A stretch of 9,181 bases of DNA from Pirellulales bacterium (GTDB lineage Bacteria > Planctomycetota > Planctomycetia > Pirellulales > Thermoguttaceae), in the NCBI GenBank assembly GCA_030605745.1, contig JAUWHT010000440.1:1-9181 (forward strand). The letters are read 5' to 3'. The notes below the pieces were generated by a model, which saw only the letters and a list, made by a program, of their open reading frames with translations, was not told the origin of the DNA and did no database searches. The translations under genes and the position numbers were made by a program. This document shows positions 6,069 through 9,181 of the stretch, piece by piece (positions within the stretch are counted from its first letter, which is position 1; each line of letters starts with the position of its first letter).

Positions 6069-6178
6069 GCTCTGATCTCCATGATCGTCCTCTTATATCA
6101 TATCGGGACAATCGAGCGTCGATTTGTAGTCAACCGCCACAGACATTAACGCGCAGGCAAGCTGTGCCGATTAGCATG

Positions 6179-6202
6179 AAGCCGCGACCGGTGGTCGCGG
6201 TT
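6179..6202 (-). other. GC-rich hairpin after the thymidylate synthase-like gene
   Basis: CCGCGACC (6182-6189) pairs with GGTCGCGG (6193-6200) across a 3-base loop, just past the TAG stop of the upstream gene. The 8-bp stem could stop RNA decay or transcription, but no T-run follows on the minus strand (CTTCATGC), so it is not a standard intrinsic terminator. It may be a dispersed palindrome. Confidence 0.45.
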
Positions 6203-7048
6203 CTATGGGGTGCGTCCCATCTTGCGGGCCTTTTCGAGGATCGTCGGCCGGGCCTCCTCCATGATCTCGCGGACGTCCTCGTAGCGCATCGTCCGTTGCT
6301 GAAAAGTCCTCTTCTCAATCGCACCGAGGAAACGGCCCTCGAATTCAGCCAGGTTGAAGCCGTAGATGTGGAAGCTATCGGCCATGTGGCAGTAGCGGCC
6401 TGGTTGGACCGGCGTGCCTGAGAGTTCCGATATCCGTCGTGCGATTTTCTGCTGCAATTGCACCAATGCGAAGATGTTCATAAAAGCCGCTTTGTAGGCG
6501 TCGTTACTGCGGAAGCGGACGTTCATGCTCAGCACCCGCTCGTCCTCATGCTGGGTAATCCTGCACCAGACGCTTTGCAGACAGGCCGGATCGTAGCAAG
6601 CATTATCTTCCCAGACCTTCCAGGTGATCGCCTGGGCACGGCGGGTGAAGGGGGTCTCGGCAAGCTGTCGGCAGATGCGCTCGATCTGGTCGGTCGGATC
6701 CAAGGTGGGGACTTCGTACTTAAACAGCCGCTGGTGGTAGGTGTATTCCCAGCGGGTGTCATTGGGATCTTCAGGATCACGTACGCAGTGATCCTTGATC
6801 CCCTCGCAGACCTCCATCACGTATTCCTGCAGTTCCTCGAACCCGCCGGGGAGGTCGCGATGGATCATCGGCTCGGCCAGCGGGTCGTGGACCGTGATGA
6901 TCATGGTGGCGTCCTTGCTGGGCGGATCGTCCGGCTTGTCGTACTGCGTCTTGATATCGCAGCCGGAGTTGTACAGCGTCACCAGTGCATTTTCCCACGC
7001 CCGGGCGATGCAGTCGCCTTCGGCCGTGAGCACAGGAATTCCGCTCAT
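6203..7048 (-). CDS. Thymidylate synthase family protein (ThyA-type fold)
   Basis: A 281-residue cytosolic protein of the thymidylate synthase/dCMP hydroxymethylase superfamily, which methylates dUMP with methylene-tetrahydrofolate to make dTMP. Catalytic landmarks appear in order: the phosphate-binding pair R136-R137 (TRRAQAITW), the candidate nucleophile Cys156 in DPACLQSVWCR (E. coli PCH context, His replaced by Leu), RSND (180-183), Asn191 exactly eight residues after Asp183, and H227-I-Y229. Asn at the 191 position is what dUMP-using enzymes have; dCMP hydroxymethylases carry Asp there. The N-terminal part (KTQYDKPDDPPSKDATMIITV, first 20 residues from K33) is unlike E. coli ThyA and recalls the shorter archaeal-type enzymes. 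ATG 7048 is preceded by AGGA at 7055-7058 with 6 nt spacing, and a good promoter lies at 7113-7141. A different pyrimidine nucleotide substrate is the main alternative. Confidence 0.83.
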   Translation of the reverse strand: MSGIPVLTAEGDCIARAWENALVTLYNSGCDIKTQYDKPDDPPSKDATMIITVHDPLAEPMIHRDLPGGFEELQEYVMEVCEGIKDHCVRDPEDPNDTRWEYTYHQRLFKYEVPTLDPTDQIERICRQLAETPFTRRAQAITWKVWEDNACYDPACLQSVWCRITQHEDERVLSMNVRFRSNDAYKAAFMNIFALVQLQQKIARRISELSGTPVQPGRYCHMADSFHIYGFNLAEFEGRFLGAIEKRTFQQRTMRYEDVREIMEEARPTILEKARKMGRTP

Positions 7049-7112
7049 CGGAGGTCCTTTCCGAGAGAGTCATGGATGTTGTCGATCGGGACTTTTTCGA
7101 CCGGGGCGGCTG

Positions 7113-7141
7113 ATTATTGACGGTTGGGGTGGATTTGGCAA
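7113..7141 (-). promoter_or_regulatory. Sigma70-type promoter of the thymidylate synthase-like gene
   Basis: On the minus strand TTGCCA (7136-7141) and AATAAT (7113-7118) are exactly 17 nt apart, each matching the consensus at 5 of 6 positions. Transcription would start near 7106, giving a leader of about 58 nt. It is back to back with the promoter at 7196-7224. Confidence 0.5.
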
Positions 7142-7195
7142 GTCCCACGGGCTCGCGGAAAGCAGGCGACGGCGGAGCTTGCATCTGGCTGATTC

Positions 7196-7224
7196 TTGAC
7201 TGCCGAGTGCCGGTTGCGCATAAT
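7196..7224 (+). promoter_or_regulatory. Sigma70-type promoter facing the oxidoreductase gene
   Basis: TTGACT (7196-7201) and CATAAT (7219-7224) are exactly 17 nt apart, each matching the consensus at 5 of 6 positions. Transcription would start near 7231 and run through about 437 nt of hairpin-rich leader before the oxidoreductase ATG at 7668. No better promoter is visible closer to that gene. Confidence 0.5.
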
Positions 7225-7269
7225 AATGGGTGGAATGAAGTTTTCGCGTGATTCTTGTAGTTGAAATAG

Positions 7270-7290
7270 CCGTGGGGCAACGCCCCGCGG
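7270..7290. other. GC-rich hairpin in the oxidoreductase leader
   Basis: CCGTGGGGC (7270-7278) pairs with GCCCCGCGG (7282-7290) across the loop AAC: nine pairs, one of them a G-T wobble. It lies about 40 nt after the predicted transcript start and just before the Shine-Dalgarno-like AGGAGG at 7299-7304. No T-run follows, so it is not a standard terminator. Confidence 0.5.
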
Positions 7291-7311
7291 GTGCATTCAG
7301 GAGGTCCTCCA

Positions 7312-7428
7312 ATGAGTACCAAGTTACCAGCCACGCCCTTCGTTCCTCAGGGCGTGCCACACATCGTTCCTCAAGGTGTGCCACGACCACATGTGGCACG
7401 CCCAGAGCGCAAGCGATGGGCGTGGTGA
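7312..7428 (+). CDS. Possible 38-residue leader peptide or broken gene start
   Basis: ATG at 7312 is preceded by AGGAGG (7299-7304) with ideal 7-nt spacing. The frame runs 38 codons to TGA at 7426-7428. After about six codons it enters the palindromic repeat tract, giving a Pro/Val/Arg-rich peptide (repeated VPQGVP) with no recognisable domain. AGGAGG is itself part of the palindrome GGAGGTCCTCC (7300-7310), so the ribosome site may be coincidental. It could be a regulatory leader peptide for the oxidoreductase, the start of a gene cut off by repeat insertion, or nothing. I favour the last two. Confidence 0.2.
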   Translation: MSTKLPATPFVPQGVPHIVPQGVPRPHVARPERKRWAW

Positions 7429-7516
7429 ATGCAGGGAGCGTCCCCTCTCAGTGTGAAAAGGCAGCAATTGGCAGCGTTGCCAGCCACGCCCTTCGTTCCT
7501 CAGGGCGTGCCACACA
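7327..7516. repeat. Tract of CACGCCC/GGGCGTG hairpin repeats
   Basis: An exact 37-nt repeat occurs at 7327-7363 and 7480-7516. Each copy holds a hairpin, CACGCCC/GGGCGTG, with an 11-base loop TTCGTTCCTCA (arms 7332-7338/7350-7356 and 7485-7491/7503-7509). Between them are a half copy with 2 of 21 bases changed (7364-7384) and an inverted copy with the same arms but another loop (7392-7425). Even spacing and unique spacers are absent, so it is not CRISPR. It lies inside the predicted oxidoreductase leader. Confidence 0.75.
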
Positions 7517-7608
7517 CCCAAACTGGACTGGCGTAAAAAACCTTATGTTTTTGTTGGCAAAATCTCATGGAGTTCTCAGAGCGATTCGTTTTATATTAGA
7601 GATAGCTG

Positions 7609-7629
7609 TTCTCGGGAAGGTCCCGAGAG
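7609..7629 (+). promoter_or_regulatory. Hairpin just upstream of the oxidoreductase ribosome site
   Basis: CTCGGGA (7611-7617) pairs perfectly with TCCCGAG (7621-7627) around a 3-base loop; flanking bases add a T-A and a T-G pair. It ends about 24 nt before GGGAG (7653-7657), the likely Shine-Dalgarno of the gene at 7668. It may stabilise the mRNA or modulate translation. No T-run follows. Confidence 0.4.
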
Positions 7630-7667
7630 TCCTGAAAACCCGTGGATGATTAGGGAGAAACGAAGTT

Positions 7668-8981
7668 ATGAGCGAAAAACTATCGCGACGTGAAGTCCTG
7701 GGTGTTGCGGCTGTAGGCTGGGTCGGAGGCAAGCTATATGCAGTCGATGCAGCGGCCAAACCCGGCCCCAGCGAGACCGTCAACATGGGCCTGATCGGCT
7801 GCGGCGGGCAGGGCCGGAATGTGATGCACCAGCACAAGGCCTTGCCCGGGGTGCGGATCATCGCCGTCTGCGATGTGAACGAACCGCGCATGGCGCAGGC
7901 CCGAAACGAGGCCGGCGGCGAAAGTGTGCTCAGCTACCACGACTACCGCAAGCTGCTGGAAAACAAGGACATCGACGCGGTGATTGTGGGCACCAACGGC
8001 CACTGGCACGTACTGCCCACCATCCACGCCTGCCAGGCCGGCAAGGACGTCTTCGTCGAGAAGCCGCTGGGCACCTCGATCGGCGAGGGCCGAGCAGCAG
8101 TCGAAGCCGCCAAAAAGTACGACCGCATCGTCCAGATCGGCACACAGCAGCGGAGTTGGGAGCACTACCAAAAGGCGGCCGAGATCATCCAGTCGGGCCG
8201 GCTGGGCGAGATCTCGGAAGTGAAGGTCTGGGACTACCAGTACTTCTATCCCGGGTTCGGCTCCCCGCCCGATTGCAATCCGCCAGCCAGGCTTGATTGG
8301 GACTTTTGGGTCGGCCCCTCGCCCGGGCAGCCGTATAACCCGAACAAGATTGCTCGCCACTACTGGTTCTTCGACTTCGGCGGGGGATGGCAGCTCGACT
8401 GGGCAGCGCACCACTACGACATCGTCAACTGGTGCATGGGCGTGACCGAGCTGATCTCTGCCGCGGCAATGGGCGGGTTCCTCTGCTTCGATGACACCAA
8501 TACGCACAATACGCAATGGCCCGATACCTTCTCCGGCATCTGCGAGTACGGCCCCGGCCCGGTGGCCAAAAAGGGCTTCTTGATGCAGTACACCTTCCGT
8601 GGCGGCTGCCGCCGTGAGCACCGCGCTCACGCCAAGTGTTTTTTCGGCACTGAGGCATCGCTGATCCTCGACCGCGGTGGATACACCATCACCGCCGAAG
8701 CCCGCGGAGGCAAAAAGCTGGGAGAGAAAATCGAAAGCTTCCGCGGCCGTGGGCACAACCACGCGCAAGTGTTCATCGACAACGTCCGCGCCCACAAGAA
8801 GCCGTTTGCCGACGTCGAGGCGGGCCATCACGCCAGCAACCCCGGCCACCTGATGAACATCGCCTGGAAGGTCGGCCGCAAGATTCACTGGGACGCCGAG
8901 AAAGAGCAGGTCGTTGGCGACGAGGAAGCCAATGCCCTGGTGACCAAGAAGTATCGGGCACCGTGGAAGTTGGAGGTTTAG
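7668..8981 (+). CDS. Gfo/Idh/MocA-family NAD(P)-dependent oxidoreductase with twin-arginine leader
   Basis: A 437-residue oxidoreductase of the family that oxidises or reduces sugars, inositols and related polyols using NAD(P). The N-terminus has SRREVLG (6-12), a twin-arginine motif followed by a short hydrophobic stretch (VAAVGWVGG), so export in folded form is likely. The Rossmann domain follows with GCGGQG (44-49) and an acidic end of the second strand (VCDVNEP). The family signature EKP is at 131-133, with Lys132 the expected catalytic lysine. In the C-terminal domain D244-WAA-H248-HY-D251 matches the DxxxHxxD pattern that holds the catalytic histidine. Length and motifs fit the secreted planctomycete subgroup, which often has many paralogues. 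ATG 7668 follows GGGAG (7653-7657) at 10 nt. The leader is long and structured; a palindrome follows 2 nt after the stop codon. Substrate unknown. Confidence 0.9.
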   Translation: MSEKLSRREVLGVAAVGWVGGKLYAVDAAAKPGPSETVNMGLIGCGGQGRNVMHQHKALPGVRIIAVCDVNEPRMAQARNEAGGESVLSYHDYRKLLENKDIDAVIVGTNGHWHVLPTIHACQAGKDVFVEKPLGTSIGEGRAAVEAAKKYDRIVQIGTQQRSWEHYQKAAEIIQSGRLGEISEVKVWDYQYFYPGFGSPPDCNPPARLDWDFWVGPSPGQPYNPNKIARHYWFFDFGGGWQLDWAAHHYDIVNWCMGVTELISAAAMGGFLCFDDTNTHNTQWPDTFSGICEYGPGPVAKKGFLMQYTFRGGCRREHRAHAKCFFGTEASLILDRGGYTITAEARGGKKLGEKIESFRGRGHNHAQVFIDNVRAHKKPFADVEAGHHASNPGHLMNIAWKVGRKIHWDAEKEQVVGDEEANALVTKKYRAPWKLEV

Positions 8982-8982
8982 C

Positions 8983-9082
8983 GTTTAGCCGGCGGGCTTG
9001 CCCGCCGTGTTGAACACTGGGATTCTCACGGAAACTCACGGCGGGCAAGCCCGATTTTCCGCAGGTTGGTGTAACGGCTAAG
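8983..9082. repeat. Paired inverted palindromes (REPIN-like), GGCTAAAC family
   Basis: GTTTAGCC (8983-8990) and the perfect palindrome GGCGGGC-TT-GCCCGCC (8991-9006) form the left half. After about 33 bases comes a second palindrome, GGCGGGC-AA-GCCCGAT (9040-9055), and the unit closes with GGCTAAG (9076-9082). The halves face each other, the layout of a REPIN (two inverted REP sequences). The right half, 9042-9082, is the inverted counterpart of 88-128. The first hairpin lies 2 nt after the oxidoreductase stop and might protect the mRNA end, but no T-run follows. Confidence 0.7.
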
Positions 9083-9103
9083 TAGAGTAGTTGTTTGATT
9101 GGG

Positions 9104-9144
9104 TTAGAGTCTATCGTTGTAACTTCTGCGCGCCGTGCGCGCAT
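9104..9144. repeat. GCGCGC-hairpin dispersed repeat, copy 2
   Basis: Same orientation and length as 4183-4223. TTAGAGTCT at the start and TGCGCGCCGTGCGCGCAT at the end are identical; bases in the middle differ. The hairpin occupies 9127-9143. The remaining 37 bases of the window show nothing recognisable. Confidence 0.75.
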
Positions 9145-9181
9145 CTTGTACAGTACTTGTTCACCACACTATTGGGTTGCG

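Noticed and set aside
6069..6150. Promoter directly before the LysM gene (TTGACT with downstream TATGAT on the minus strand)
   Set aside because: The hexamers are about 25 nt apart, too far for a sigma70 promoter. Co-transcription with the upstream gene is simpler.
7327..7516. Repeat tract considered as a CRISPR array
   Set aside because: Only two exact copies, each internally palindromic, with partial and inverted copies between them at irregular spacing, and no cas genes nearby.
7554..7597. Promoter close to the oxidoreductase gene (TTGGCA and TATATT)
   Set aside because: The two boxes are 32 nt apart, and no suitable -35 lies 16-18 nt before TATATT.
7248..7649. 133-codon open frame on the plus strand before the oxidoreductase
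   Set aside because: Most of its product is translated repeat (HALRSSGRATH appears twice), with no recognisable domain and no ribosome site at its start.
7734..8888. 384-codon frame antisense to the oxidoreductase
   Set aside because: Shadow of a well-supported gene; the product has no family features.
1..9181. A multi-gene defence, biosynthetic or mobile system
   Set aside because: The seven genes belong to unrelated families, most with their own control regions. No integrase, transposase, toxin, nuclease or effector-like gene is present.

Overview
The window is GC-rich bacterial chromosomal DNA. It carries seven well-supported protein genes separated by long spacers full of short palindromic and tandem repeats. 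No rRNA, tRNA, insertion sequence or CRISPR array is visible. The style suggests a planctomycete (Planctomycetota, perhaps Pirellulales-like): a Gfo/Idh/MocA oxidoreductase with a twin-arginine leader, a LysM protein, a small lipoprotein of no recognised family, loosely packed genes and abundant REP-like intergenic repeats. This assignment is an inference from gene content; no marker gene is present.

Layout. 1-165: palindromic repeat, no gene. 166-1617 (-): NCS1-family nucleobase permease with a strong Shine-Dalgarno and a roughly 110-nt leader that could form a pseudoknot. 1618-1978: leader, a candidate promoter and a cloverleaf-like GC-rich repeat. 1979-3268 (+): multi-pass glycosyltransferase family 39 protein whose last ~25 codons are repeat DNA. 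3393-4061 (+): small secreted lipoprotein. 4062-4393: three kinds of repeat and a candidate promoter. 4394-5554 (+): exported alpha/beta-hydrolase-fold protein that lacks the catalytic serine. 5478-6068 (-): membrane-anchored LysM protein, overlapping the hydrolase tail-to-tail by 77 nt. 6203-7048 (-): thymidylate synthase family protein with its key active-site residues. 7049-7667: two back-to-back promoters and a long hairpin-rich leader. 7668-8981 (+): Gfo/Idh/MocA oxidoreductase. 8982-9181: paired palindromes and a dispersed repeat.

The genes do not form one pathway. The only likely co-transcribed pair is the thymidylate synthase-like gene followed by the LysM gene (134 nt apart, same strand). 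Nucleobase uptake (permease) and thymidylate synthesis are loosely related, but they lie 4.6 kb apart and nothing in the sequence links them.

I see no convincing new multi-gene system. The most notable signals are: several repeat families with clear internal rules (16-nt palindromes flanked by GGCTAAAC, period-7 ATTG arrays at gene ends, a GCGCGC-hairpin repeat); the apparently inactive hydrolase; the possible pseudoknot leader of the permease; and the structured leader of the oxidoreductase.
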